DNA from: Bacillus sp. UNC438CL73TsuS30
Lineage (GTDB): Bacteria > Bacillota > Bacilli > Bacillales > Cytobacillaceae
Assembly (NCBI RefSeq): GCF_000482325.1
Contig: NZ_KI535297.1
Coordinates: forward strand, 1 to 64,000
Length of the DNA stretch: 64,000 nt
Reading direction: 5' to 3'
Each line of letters begins with the position of its first letter. Position 1 is the stretch's first letter. Shown in pieces: positions 1-8,246 of the stretch. The notes under the pieces were generated by a model. That model did not search any database. It saw only the letters and a list, made by a program, of their open reading frames with translations, and was not told the origin of the DNA. Both the position numbers and the translations under genes were made by a program.

Positions 1-266
<266 letters not shown>

Positions 267-347
267 TAGTCTTAAGGTGAACTCGTTTTTACTAAAAACT
301 TCTTCTGTATTATCTAGTTTTGAGGGAATGATACCTCATATAAATAG

Positions 348-463
348 TCTGGCAATAATGGCGAGAAGGTCACACCCGTTCCCATACCGAACACGGAAGT
401 TAAGTTTCTCAGCGCCGATGGTAGTTGGGGGCTGTCCCCCTGTGAGAGTAGGACGTTGCCAGG
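348..463 (+). rRNA. rrf: 5S ribosomal RNA
   Basis: A 116-nt 5S rRNA with the conserved core CACACCCGTTCCCATACCGA and pairing 5' (TCTGGCAA) and 3' (TTGCCAGG) ends. It sits ~80 nt after the 23S end, as is usual in Bacillus operons. Ends are estimated to within a few nucleotides. Confidence 0.95.
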
Positions 464-470
464 CATGATG

Positions 471-500
471 AAAGACAACCTAAAGAGGGTTGTCTTTTTT
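471..500 (+). terminator. rRNA operon terminator
   Basis: Perfect stem AAAGACAACC / GGTTGTCTTT followed by a T-run directly after 5S rRNA. It is an intrinsic terminator closing the rRNA operon. Confidence 0.9.
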
Positions 501-534
501 GATGTTTCATTTACTGGTAAATATTATAATAAAA

Positions 535-616
535 GTGGGGAATATAATTCAAAAACTGGACAATAAAATCAAAAGTTGGAAAATATATTTTTCAAAGTGG
601 AAAATAAATTGAGAAA
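535..616. repeat. degenerate ~20-nt tandem repeats, IS21-type end remnant
   Basis: Four imperfect copies of a unit like GTGGAAAATAAATTCAAAA begin near 535, 556, 576 and 597, a period of 20-21 nt. Related units lie in opposite orientation at 20011-20044. Multiple terminal repeats of this kind are typical of IS21-family ends. No istA/istB reading frame is present, so this would be a relic; the family assignment is inference. Confidence 0.45.
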
Positions 617-632
617 GCTAGTTTTTTTATAA

Positions 633-812
633 ACGATTCACCTAAAAAATGGTGGTTATTTGGATTTGAAAAATTTGATTATGATTTATCAAAACACAGC
701 CCATGCATTTTTCAATAATACCCGTGTCTCCTACAAAGTGGACTCTGCAAGGGATACGTACCAGCAAGTGTTACAATTTTTTCATCAAGTGCTTGATACA
801 GAAACAATATAG
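633..812 (+). pseudogene. dienelactone hydrolase C-terminal remnant
   Basis: The frame is open from 633 to a TAG at 810-812 and encodes a peptide ending with HAFFNNTRVSY followed by an amphipathic helix (DTYQQVLQFF). That is the C-terminus of dienelactone hydrolase/carboxymethylenebutenolidase proteins; HAFFN carries the catalytic His. Only ~60 of ~240 residues remain, with no nucleophile domain and no ribosome-binding site, so it is a truncated relic. The first ATG in frame is at 681. It lies beside the IS-end-like repeats, which suggests an insertion or deletion removed the rest. Confidence 0.55.
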
Positions 813-819
813 ATTGATT

Positions 820-852
820 AAAAGCGTCTCTCCATTAAGAGGGCGCTTTTTT
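820..852 (+). terminator. terminator after the DLH remnant
   Basis: Hairpin AAAAGCG..CTCT / AGAG..CGCTTTT with a T-rich tail, just after the pseudogene stop. It is probably the original terminator of the lost gene. Confidence 0.75.
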
Positions 853-948
853 AAGTTTTATAATAAATGCTAGTGGGTGTCTTAATCGATTTTTACATTA
901 GGATAAGTATCCTCCGCATATACATATAGATGGAAATGGAGGTGCAGT

Positions 949-1596
949 ATGGCAGTTTTTTGGGGTGTAGACTCTGCAGTAAATGCTAATGAGGAAGTAT
1001 TACTATGTGTCCAAAGGAACTTTGGGGTACCGGATTTTTGGGGAAGATATTTGAGCACGGTGCCAAATGCTAGCGAGGGACTTACGAAGGACGAACTACG
1101 GTTTTTAAGATCGAAAGGCATTAAAGTTATGCCTATTTATAATGATTTTAACAACCCTGTTGGGCGGCAAGAGGGAAAAGTAATGGCGCGGAATGCTATT
1201 TACCATGCCCGAAGGCTGGGAATTCGTAAAGGGACTGTTATATTCGCAAATGTAGAACGTTTTCACGAAGCGGATGCTGAGTGGTTAATTGGCTGGGTGG
1301 AAACGTTTTATACCAGTTCATATAGGGCGGGATTTTATCATGACCCAATGGTCGGCAATTTTCATAGTGCCTACTGTGAAGCCGTTCAAAAAGAGGAACG
1401 CCTGAAAAATCAAGCAGTATTGTGGAGTGCGAAGCCTGAAAAAGGAATCAGCACCAAACGGAGCAAACCAAAATTTAACCCGAAAAAACCAAGATGTCCT
1501 GGTTTAGTATGGGCATGGCAATACGGAAGAGATGCAAAAGTCTGCCCGATTGACACCAATTTAGCAGAAGAAAAGCTATTTAATCTTATGCATTGA
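949..1596 (+). CDS. DUF1906 glycoside-hydrolase-like protein
   Basis: The 215-aa product begins FWGVDSAVNAN and continues with FGVPDFWGRYLS, the signature of DUF1906 (Rv2525c-like). This is a TIM-barrel fold related to glycoside hydrolase family 25-type lysozymes. It has no signal peptide, so it is cytosolic or exported by another route. The start is an ATG at 949 behind AATGGAGGTG. Later motifs (GIKVMPIYNDF; WAWQYG near the C-terminus) fit the family barrel strands. Substrate and role are unknown; in Bacillus such proteins are often spore- or cell-wall-linked, which is inference. It is monocistronic and followed by a REP-like palindrome. Confidence 0.75.
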   Translation: MAVFWGVDSAVNANEEVLLCVQRNFGVPDFWGRYLSTVPNASEGLTKDELRFLRSKGIKVMPIYNDFNNPVGRQEGKVMARNAIYHARRLGIRKGTVIFANVERFHEADAEWLIGWVETFYTSSYRAGFYHDPMVGNFHSAYCEAVQKEERLKNQAVLWSAKPEKGISTKRSKPKFNPKKPRCPGLVWAWQYGRDAKVCPIDTNLAEEKLFNLMH

Positions 1597-1599
1597 AAT

Positions 1600-1644
1600 T
1601 CGACAAAATTCGGGTGGCGCCTGTCACCACCCGAATTTTGTCGA
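1600..1644. repeat. REP-like palindrome, copy 1
   Basis: Perfect 18-nt arms (TCGACAAAATTCGGGTGG at 1600-1617 and its complement at 1627-1644) around CGCCTGTCA. It is nearly identical to the palindrome at 3514-3562. Without a U-tract it is not a good terminator; it looks like a dispersed intergenic element. Confidence 0.85.
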
Positions 1645-1719
1645 TAAATAAGATTTCCCCCCGCTGCTTTTTTTGGTGGTAGAATGGGTAAGGATTGATT
1701 TTTTGACGGGGGTTCTTCA

Positions 1720-2322
1720 ATGATTTCAAAAAAATGGACGGTTTGGTTCTCTATGATTGTATCGCAGGGCTTATTTGCCGCTTTGCTTCCAATTTGGTTA
1801 AAATTATTTAATTATCTTCATCCGGTCGTTTTGATTGTGGTTTGGTTCTGTCTGACCATTTTTATTTTTTTCTTAATTTTTTTAGTTACAGGAAACACGA
1901 TGTCTATTTCAAAACGAGTAGTATCGACTTTCTTATTCTTGTATTCGTGTTCCTTGCTGGTTCTTTTGTTTTTCAGGCCATCCAATCAAGAATATCAAAC
2001 ATATAATTTAGTTCCTTTTAAAACGATCTCCTATTATTTAAGTGGGGAGGTTTCATTCTTAATAGCGTTTTATAACTTATCAGCAAATGTTTTATTGTTT
2101 ATCCCATTTGGGATTTTTGCCATGATCATAGCCAGTAAATCGACTGTCAGTAATCTAAAACGATTCGGCGTCCCTATTATCATGATTACAATGATTGAAG
2201 TTCTGCAATTCCTTACCAAAAGAGGAAGTCTGGATGTAGATGATTTGATATTTAATGTTTTCGGGGTATATGCAGGTTATGGATTGTCACGTTCGATAAA
2301 GAAGGTTTTGCAAATAGATTAG
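1720..2322 (+). CDS. VanZ-family membrane protein
   Basis: A 200-aa integral membrane protein with about five hydrophobic segments. The VanZ-like motif set is present: YNLVPFKTI, NLSANVLLFIPFGIF, EVLQFLTKRG and DVDDLIFNVFG. VanZ homologues include the teicoplanin-resistance factor, but most members are of unknown function. It stands alone with no van genes nearby, so a resistance role should not be assumed. The start is an ATG behind GACGGGGG. A hairpin terminator follows at 2352. Confidence 0.85.
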   Translation: MISKKWTVWFSMIVSQGLFAALLPIWLKLFNYLHPVVLIVVWFCLTIFIFFLIFLVTGNTMSISKRVVSTFLFLYSCSLLVLLFFRPSNQEYQTYNLVPFKTISYYLSGEVSFLIAFYNLSANVLLFIPFGIFAMIIASKSTVSNLKRFGVPIIMITMIEVLQFLTKRGSLDVDDLIFNVFGVYAGYGLSRSIKKVLQID

Positions 2323-2351
2323 AGGTTTAATGGGAGGGTAAATTAAAAATG

Positions 2352-2386
2352 GTCCCGAGTGTTTAAATCTGCACCCGGGATTTGTT
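2352..2386 (+). terminator. terminator after the VanZ-like gene
   Basis: Stem TCCCG.GTG / CAC.CGGGA (one mismatch) followed by TTTGTT. Confidence 0.6.
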
Positions 2387-2441
2387 AGCTTTTCAGCAAT
2401 AGGTAAGCAGAGAGTGTTTCATTCTAGTAAAAAATTGACCC

Positions 2442-3404
2442 TTAAGCATTTTTTACAGCCAAACCATATTCAATTGTAAGATTGTCAATGATTTTTTGGA
2501 CCGGAAGAATTTCCTTTATTTCTCCTACTCTTGCACCAGCAAAAACTAACCCATTGTCCACATCTCCTCCAACAGATACAAGGAGGGAATCAAGTGTGCA
2601 AAAACGATAGGAACAATTTTTTAGACAATCATGGCATTTAGCAATTTTCAATTTATCAGGACCACTGATCAATTTTGTAAAGTTATTGATTATGGCTCTT
2701 CCTTGGAGGCCAACTGTTGTTTTAACCAAAACGGTATCTTCTTTACGTGCATCCACATATTTCTTTTTGAAGGCAAGTGGTGCATCACATTCCTCGCTTG
2801 CCACAAACCGAGTGCCCATCTGCACGCCGGATGCACCCATTCCAATCGCTTTTGCAATATCATCACCCGTCATAATTCCTCCTGCAGCAATAACAGGGAT
2901 GGAAACAGCCTCTACAACTTCCGGAAGTATATCCAACATAGGACGCTCAGTACCAAGATGTCCTCCTGCTTCAAAACCTTCAACGACCACTGCTGCGGCG
3001 CCAAGACGTTCAGAAATTCTAGCCAATTTTGCCGAAGAGACAATCGAAATGACGGGTATTCCCGCCTGTTTTCCCCATGCGTACATATCTCGTGAGATTC
3101 CAGCGCCTGATATAATAAAATCCACTTTTTCTTCAAGGGCAGCTTTCATTTTTTCCGCAAAATCATTCATGGCAAATAATACATTTACGCCAATATATCC
3201 AGCATCTTTGACAAGATTTTTAGCTCGTCTTATATGGGTCCTCATTTCATCAACTGAAATTCCAGTACCGGATATTATGCCAATCCCGCCGGCATTCGCA
3301 ACAGCTGAAGCTAGCTTACTTAAAGAAATGCCAACACCCATACCACCCTGCATAATCGGTACTCTCGGCATCATATGACCTATTTTCAGTTGTGGAAAGT
3401 TCAC
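2442..3404 (-). CDS. nitronate monooxygenase (2-nitropropane dioxygenase family)
   Basis: FMN-dependent TIM-barrel enzyme of the nitronate monooxygenase family, oxidising alkyl nitronates such as propionate-3-nitronate. Visible family motifs are the N-terminal PRVPIMQGGMGVG, GGIGIISGTGI, GAGISRDMY, EGFEAGGHLG, and the FMN-phosphate-binding AAGGI and GASGVQMGTRF. I prefer the GTG at 3404 (MNFPQLKIG) because TGGGG lies just upstream. The in-frame ATG at 3422 has no ribosome-binding site. The product is ~320 aa, normal for the family. A FabK-type enoyl reductase is the nearest alternative, but there are no fab genes nearby. Confidence 0.85.
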   Translation of the reverse strand: MNFPQLKIGHMMPRVPIMQGGMGVGISLSKLASAVANAGGIGIISGTGISVDEMRTHIRRAKNLVKDAGYIGVNVLFAMNDFAEKMKAALEEKVDFIISGAGISRDMYAWGKQAGIPVISIVSSAKLARISERLGAAAVVVEGFEAGGHLGTERPMLDILPEVVEAVSIPVIAAGGIMTGDDIAKAIGMGASGVQMGTRFVASEECDAPLAFKKKYVDARKEDTVLVKTTVGLQGRAIINNFTKLISGPDKLKIAKCHDCLKNCSYRFCTLDSLLVSVGGDVDNGLVFAGARVGEIKEILPVQKIIDNLTIEYGLAVKNA

Positions 3405-3513
3405 TATATAACCCCATTTCAATTTATTTATTTACTAACACCCTTGCATCATACCATTCAAATTTTAAATTGGATGTGATAATTATCATCAGGTCATAAT
3501 AGCAGGTATTTCC

Positions 3514-3562
3514 AATCGACAAAATTCGGGCGGTGCCTGGCACCACCCGAATTTTGTCGATT
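3514..3562. repeat. REP-like palindrome, copy 2
   Basis: A 49-bp near-perfect palindrome: AATCGACAAAATTCGGG, then a core of the type GGTGCCTGGCACC, then the complementary arm. It matches copy 1 (1600-1644) over both arms. Confidence 0.85.
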
Positions 3563-3615
3563 CATCATGTCTATTTTGTGAACATTGTTTGTTTTGCATT
3601 GTAGTAATGATATAA

Positions 3616-3643
3616 ATCACAAACCTTTGAGGGTTTGCGTGAT
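3616..3643. promoter_or_regulatory. imperfect palindrome upstream of the DUF438 gene
   Basis: ATCACAAACC - TTTGA - GGGTTTGCGTGAT is an imperfect inverted repeat 56 nt before the start at 3700. It could be an operator for an anaerobic or redox regulator, since the gene product is a hemerythrin/PAS protein. It matches neither the Fnr nor the Rex consensus fully, so the regulator is unknown. Confidence 0.35.
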
Positions 3644-3699
3644 ATTCTTGAGAAAAGTTATCACTAAGGTACAGTATGCTTTAGCGAAGGAGAATCGTT

Positions 3700-4929
3700 A
3701 TGAGTGAAATGATTAATAATCGTGAACAATTTTCATTAAAAAATACAGAACGCCTTGAGATGATTAAACAAATTTTTACGGATCTTCATAATGGAAGAAG
3801 TGTGGAAGAGGTAAAAGCCCATTTTAATGCGCTCATCGGTAAAATTACCGTTGATGAAATTTCACAAATCCAACATGATTTTACCCAAGAGGGGACATTG
3901 CCCGCAGAAGAAGTGAAGCGTTTATACGCAGCGCACACCGCTTTGTTTAAAGGCTCAATCGAAGAGGAGCAGCACTCACAGCATCCAGAGGAACAGCCAG
4001 GGCATCCGGTCCATACCTTTAAATTGGAAAATAGGGAATTAGAAAAATTAATCAAAACAAAGGTTCAAATCCATTTATGGCAATTTGAAAAGGAAGATTC
4101 ACCTGAGAATGTTTATAAACTCCTGGAAGATTGTAATCTTTTACTTGATATAGACAAGCATTTTAACCGCAAGGAACATTTAATTTTCCCGTACCTCGAG
4201 AAATATGGAATCTATGGTCCTTCTACGAATATGTGGAGAATCGATGACTTTATTCGTGATGCGATTAAAGATGCCAAACAAAAATTGTCCCATTACGAGG
4301 GAGATAAGCAGGGCATTGTTCAGGTAGTTACCTATATCATCAATGAAGTAAATGATATGATTTACCGAGAAGAAAATATTTTGTTCCCAATGGCTCTCAA
4401 CAATCTGACCGAAGATGAATGGGTGAAAATTGCCCATGAAAGTGATGAAATTGGCTTTTGCCTGACGGAGCCTGCTGATGTTTGGAAGCCTGAAAGACAA
4501 GCACTTGCAGAGAATGCCATCTCTGAAGGGTATATCAAGATGGAAACCGGGATTTTATCGTTAAAACAGCTCGAGCTGCTGTTAAACCATTTACCGGTGG
4601 ATATCACCTTTATTGACCAGGACGATGTTGTTCGTTATTTTTCACATGGAAAAGAAAGGATTTTTGCCCGTACGAAAGCTGTTATCGGGCGGACGGTTCA
4701 AAATTGCCATCCGCCAAGAAGTGTCCATGTCGTCGAAGAACTGCTCGCAGATTTTAAAGCAGGTAAAAAAGATGTGGAGGATTTCTGGATTAAATTTAAG
4801 GACAAATATGTTTATATTCGTTATTTTGCGGTTCGGGATGAAAATGGAGAATATATTGGCACCTTAGAATTTACGCAAAATATTGATCCGATTCAGGCGA
4901 TTGATGGGGAGAAACGAATATTATCATAG
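3700..4929 (+). CDS. DUF438 hemerythrin-PAS sensor protein
   Basis: A 409-aa protein with three parts: an N-terminal DUF438 helical domain (~10-80, LHNGRSVEEVKAHF), a hemerythrin-like HHE domain (~100-260) and a C-terminal PAS domain (~285-400, LPVDITFIDQDDVVRYFS). The HHE domain supplies the metal-ligand pattern H, HFNRKEHLIFPYLE and REENILFP. Such proteins are thought to sense oxygen, NO or haem/iron and occur near anaerobic genes. The start is an ATG behind GAAGGAG. The gene is monocistronic, with an imperfect palindrome in its promoter region. The ligand is unproven. Confidence 0.88.
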   Translation: MSEMINNREQFSLKNTERLEMIKQIFTDLHNGRSVEEVKAHFNALIGKITVDEISQIQHDFTQEGTLPAEEVKRLYAAHTALFKGSIEEEQHSQHPEEQPGHPVHTFKLENRELEKLIKTKVQIHLWQFEKEDSPENVYKLLEDCNLLLDIDKHFNRKEHLIFPYLEKYGIYGPSTNMWRIDDFIRDAIKDAKQKLSHYEGDKQGIVQVVTYIINEVNDMIYREENILFPMALNNLTEDEWVKIAHESDEIGFCLTEPADVWKPERQALAENAISEGYIKMETGILSLKQLELLLNHLPVDITFIDQDDVVRYFSHGKERIFARTKAVIGRTVQNCHPPRSVHVVEELLADFKAGKKDVEDFWIKFKDKYVYIRYFAVRDENGEYIGTLEFTQNIDPIQAIDGEKRILS

Positions 4930-4974
4930 GTAGGAAAATAAAAAATTAATTCCCCAAATATATTTAAAATATAC

Positions 4975-5003
4975 TTGAACTATTCAGAAGATTCTATTAA
5001 AAT
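4975..5003 (+). promoter_or_regulatory. sigma-A promoter for the CoA-transferase operon
   Basis: TTGAAC (4975-4980), a 17-nt spacer, then TAAAAT (4998-5003). Transcription would start near 5010 and give a ~200-nt untranslated leader before the start codon at 5211. Confidence 0.65.
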
Positions 5004-5009
5004 GAAGAT

Positions 5010-5166
5010 AACTTCTCCCTATCAGCCTTTACAGCTGAAGGTAGTGAAGTCCGTCTTTGATTTTAAAATATTTGACTGAGAAGATTCCAATACCAGCCTT
5101 ACCAGGTTGGATGAAATGGATCATGTAGCCAGTCCTTAACACATTAAGTGGAAAGGACTGGCTTTT
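5010..5166 (+). ncRNA. attenuator-like structured leader RNA
   Basis: The leader can form a closed domain: P1 CTTCTC 5012-5017 / GAGAAG 5078-5083, with inner helices CAGC/GCTG and AGTC/GACT. A switch region follows. CCAGCC (5093-5098) can pair with GGTTGG (5105-5110). GGTTGG can instead pair with CCAGTC (5129-5134). AGCCAGTCCTT (5127-5137) can pair with AAGGACTGGCT (5153-5163), followed by TTTTG, to give an intrinsic terminator. These helices are mutually exclusive. I recognise no known riboswitch class or T-box; the ligand or effector is unknown. Confidence 0.55.
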
Positions 5167-5210
5167 TGTATGTAAAAAATGTTTTTTTTTCAAAAAGGGG
5201 AGGAGGTAAC

Positions 5211-6431
5211 ATGAGCGGTGCATTAGATGGGATTAAAGTATTGGATTTAACGCGTGTGCTTGCGGGTCCTTACTGCACAATGATTTTAGCAGACTTGGGC
5301 GCAGATGTAATAAAGGTGGAAGCCCCCGGTGGAAGTGATGAAACACGAGGATGGGGACCTCCTTTTCAAAATGGCGTCAGTGCCTATTACTTATGTGCCA
5401 ATCGGAATAAGCGCAGCCTGACGATTGACTTAAAAACTGACGAAGGCAGGGACATTATCCGTGAACTTGCTAAAGAGGCGGATGTGTTGATTCACAACTT
5501 TAAATCAGGCTCGATGGAAAAATGGTTACTGGATTATGATTCATTGAAAGAAAATAACCCAAAATTAGTTTTTTGTTCGATCACAGGCTTTGGAGAATCA
5601 GGCCCCTATCGCCATCTTCCCGGATATGATTATATAATCCAAGGAATGAGCGGATTGATGAGTATAACGGGAAATCAAGACAGCAGTCCATTTAAAATTG
5701 GCGTAGCAATGGTTGATATTCTTACAGGATTATATTCAGCTATTTCCATTGAAGCAGCCCTTTTAGAACGAGAGAGGTCCGGGAAGGGTCAAAAAATTGA
5801 TATGTCTCTAATGGACGCTGCGGTTAGTTCACTTGCAAATGTAGCCAGTAATTATCTGATTTCAGGTAATGTGCCGCAAAGGCTCGGAAATGACCATCCA
5901 AATATTGTCCCGTATTCTATATTTAAAGCTATGGATGGAGAAATTATTATCGCTGTTGGGAATAACCGCCAGTTTACAACATTATGTGAAGTAATGGAGA
6001 TTCCCGAAATAGCTAAAGATGAAAAATATAGAACAAATGAAGCAAGGGTAGAAAATAGGATTGAACTTACGAATATTTTGGAAAATCAGCTTCAATTAAA
6101 GCCTTCTGATATTTGGATGGAGTTGTTTTCTAAAAATAATATCCCTTGCGGCCCAATCCAAACCATGGATCAGGTATTTAACCACCCACAGGTGATTGAG
6201 CGGGATATGGTAGTTCAAGTCAATCATCCTGAGGCAGGTTCAGTAAAACTAGTAGGCTCTCCAATAAAACTATCAAGGACAGCTACAAAAGTAGAACGCC
6301 ACCCGCCAATGCCGGGAGAGCATACCATTGAGATCCTTCAAGAAGCAGGCTATACTCCTGAAGAGATTTCACAATTTATCCAGAAAAAAATTATTGACTC
6401 TGGGATTAATTCGTTAGAGTTAAAAAATTAA
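5211..6431 (+). CDS. CaiB/BaiF (family III) CoA-transferase
   Basis: A 406-aa family III CoA-transferase that moves CoA between a CoA-thioester donor and a carboxylic acid. It shows the N-terminal GIKVLDLTRVLAGPYCTM, the motif DLGADVIKVEAPGGSDETR, and the putative catalytic Asp169 in AMVDILTG (formyl-CoA transferase also uses Asp169). The start ATG at 5211 follows GGGGAGGAGG; an in-frame upstream ATG would lie on the leader terminator and is unlikely. The gene is 21 nt upstream of an acyl-CoA dehydrogenase, an arrangement also seen for glutarate or dicarboxylate degradation pairs (CoA-transferase plus glutaryl-CoA dehydrogenase). The substrate is inferred, not shown. Transcription probably passes through the attenuator-like leader. 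Confidence 0.88.
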   Translation: MSGALDGIKVLDLTRVLAGPYCTMILADLGADVIKVEAPGGSDETRGWGPPFQNGVSAYYLCANRNKRSLTIDLKTDEGRDIIRELAKEADVLIHNFKSGSMEKWLLDYDSLKENNPKLVFCSITGFGESGPYRHLPGYDYIIQGMSGLMSITGNQDSSPFKIGVAMVDILTGLYSAISIEAALLERERSGKGQKIDMSLMDAAVSSLANVASNYLISGNVPQRLGNDHPNIVPYSIFKAMDGEIIIAVGNNRQFTTLCEVMEIPEIAKDEKYRTNEARVENRIELTNILENQLQLKPSDIWMELFSKNNIPCGPIQTMDQVFNHPQVIERDMVVQVNHPEAGSVKLVGSPIKLSRTATKVERHPPMPGEHTIEILQEAGYTPEEISQFIQKKIIDSGINSLELKN

Positions 6432-6452
6432 TAAAAATGGAGAGTGTTCAAG

Positions 6453-7667
6453 ATGAATTTTGATTTTTCAGAAGAGCAAGTAATGCTAAGAAAAATGATT
6501 AGAAGTTTCGTAGATAAAGAAATTATTCCGAATATGAGAGAGTGGGATGAACAAGGGGCTTTCGATCCAAAAATTTGGAAGCGCTTAAGTGATTTAAACC
6601 TAATGGGTGTTTGTATCCCCGAAGAGTACGGCGGAAGCGGGATGGATTATAATGCACTGGCAATCGTTTGTGAAGAACTAGAAAGAGGGGATACAGCGTT
6701 TCGTACAGCGGTTTCGGTTCATACAGGACTAAACAGTTTAACTCTATTGCAATGGGGAACAGAAGCACAAAAGCAAAAATACCTGGTTCCACAAGCGAAG
6801 GGTGAAAAAATTGCTGCATTTGGTTTAACAGAACCTGGAGCTGGTTCAGATGTTGCTTCACTACAAACCACTGCCGTTCGTGATGGGGATGACTACATAC
6901 TAAACGGTTCAAAAACATGGATTTCCTTATGCGATGTTGCTGATCATTTCATCGTATTCGCGTATACAGATAAAGCCCAGAAACATCATGGAATTTCTGC
7001 ATTTATCGTCGAAAGAACGATGCCAGGGTTCTCATCACGTGCCATCAAAGGGAAATTGGGAATCCGCTCTGGTAATACAGGGGAATTATTCTTTGACCAA
7101 GTAAGAGTTCCAAAAGAGAACCGATTAGGTGCAGAGGGCGAAGGCTTCAAAATTGCCATGGCTGCCCTTGATAATGGACGTTTTACGGTTGCGGCTGGTG
7201 CAGTTGGTTTAATCATGGCATCTTTAGAAGAGAGTGTGAATTATTGTCATGAACGGAAGACATTTGGGAAAGAAATTGGCAAACACCAATTGGTTCAACA
7301 AATGATTGCAAACATGGAAGCAGGTTTACAAATGAGCCGATTATTAGTTTATCGTGTAGGGGAGCTCAAAAACAAAGGTGTCCGAAATACACGCGAAACA
7401 TCGCTAGCAAAATGGCAGGCTTGTGATTTTGCGAATAAAGCTGCAGATGATGCGGTGCAAATCCATGGGGCTTACGGATATTCAAGTGAATATCCGGTCG
7501 AACGATTCCTAAGAAATTCAAAGGCTCCGGTGATTTATGAAGGGACGAGAGAGATCCACACAATTATGCAGGCGGAATACGTTCTCGGGTACCGGGAGGA
7601 TAAACCATTAAATAATTCCTTACCGGCTTGGCCATTTGAAAAGGAAACAGTAAAAATGGATAATTAA
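6453..7667 (+). CDS. acyl-CoA dehydrogenase
   Basis: A 404-aa FAD-dependent acyl-CoA dehydrogenase. It has the N-terminal helical domain (FSEEQVMLRKMIR), the FAD/substrate signature FGLTEPGAGSDVAS (~123-136), NGSKTWIS, and a C-terminal four-helix domain with ERKTFG. The catalytic base is Glu363 in IYEGTREIH. The start is an ATG at 6453 behind GGAGAG; the in-frame GTG at 6444 overlaps that site. It is cotranscribed with the CoA-transferase. The sequence resembles short-chain or glutaryl-CoA-type dehydrogenases, but the glutaryl-specific decarboxylation residues cannot be judged by eye. Confidence 0.88.
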   Translation: MNFDFSEEQVMLRKMIRSFVDKEIIPNMREWDEQGAFDPKIWKRLSDLNLMGVCIPEEYGGSGMDYNALAIVCEELERGDTAFRTAVSVHTGLNSLTLLQWGTEAQKQKYLVPQAKGEKIAAFGLTEPGAGSDVASLQTTAVRDGDDYILNGSKTWISLCDVADHFIVFAYTDKAQKHHGISAFIVERTMPGFSSRAIKGKLGIRSGNTGELFFDQVRVPKENRLGAEGEGFKIAMAALDNGRFTVAAGAVGLIMASLEESVNYCHERKTFGKEIGKHQLVQQMIANMEAGLQMSRLLVYRVGELKNKGVRNTRETSLAKWQACDFANKAADDAVQIHGAYGYSSEYPVERFLRNSKAPVIYEGTREIHTIMQAEYVLGYREDKPLNNSLPAWPFEKETVKMDN

Positions 7668-7677
7668 ATTGAATCGT

Positions 7678-7713
7678 AAAACCCCGGAGAGTTAGTAGCC
7701 TCCGGGGTTTTAG
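7678..7713. terminator. terminator after the acyl-CoA dehydrogenase
   Basis: AAAACCCCGGAG / CTCCGGGGTTTT, a strong GC stem with T-tail on both strands. It can also serve the convergent gene at 7746. Confidence 0.9.
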
Positions 7714-7745
7714 TATGTAACTTATTGCCGGTTTCAATAAATCGC

Positions 7746-8054
7746 TTATTTTTTAATCGACTCAAACTGTTTATATAAGTCCTTCAATGCAGCAATTAGA
7801 GCATTTGCTGCTTTTCCATTGTAAAATCTTTTTACATCATCGAGTGGTTTATCAATTCCATGACGAAGACTATGGCCTTTTAAGAGTCTAGCAATATAAT
7901 CTTTGCCGTGATCCGTTGCCAGGGTGCATGCAGCATCCACAATCACTCCATAATGATTATCTATTTCTGCTGTGATCGTTAACGTTTCAAACAAATTGCT
8001 TGCTGCCATACCTGAGGGTAATTTTGCATGTCCGGCAATAAACATCGTATTCAT
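7746..8054 (-). CDS. DUF3870 domain protein
   Basis: A 102-aa DUF3870 protein (FIAGHAKLPSGMAAS at the N-terminus, DAACTLATDHGKD, and a C-terminal ANALIAALKDLYKQ). The function is unknown. Members are often found next to CoA-ligase, CoA-transferase and acyl-CoA dehydrogenase genes, as here, which hints at a role in CoA-ester metabolism. The start ATG follows TTAGGAG. It is convergent with the dehydrogenase operon. Confidence 0.8.
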   Translation of the reverse strand: MNTMFIAGHAKLPSGMAASNLFETLTITAEIDNHYGVIVDAACTLATDHGKDYIARLLKGHSLRHGIDKPLDDVKRFYNGKAANALIAALKDLYKQFESIKK

Positions 8055-8246
8055 TTAACACACTCCTAAAAGTTTGTATTCTATATTTAGAATAATACAA
8101 AAATAGAGTTTTGGTAAGAACAAAAGAAAATTTATGATTGGAATCTATTTCTGAACACCATTATAGTAGAAACCTCTTCCTGCATATCCCTTCTTGTTGT
8201 ATAATTTACAAGACGTTCTAACCAACATAGTTAGGAGTATGCAACG

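Noticed and set aside
882..1121. 79-codon minus-strand ORF
   Set aside because: It overlaps the DUF1906 gene in the opposite strand and has no ribosome-binding site; a shadow frame.
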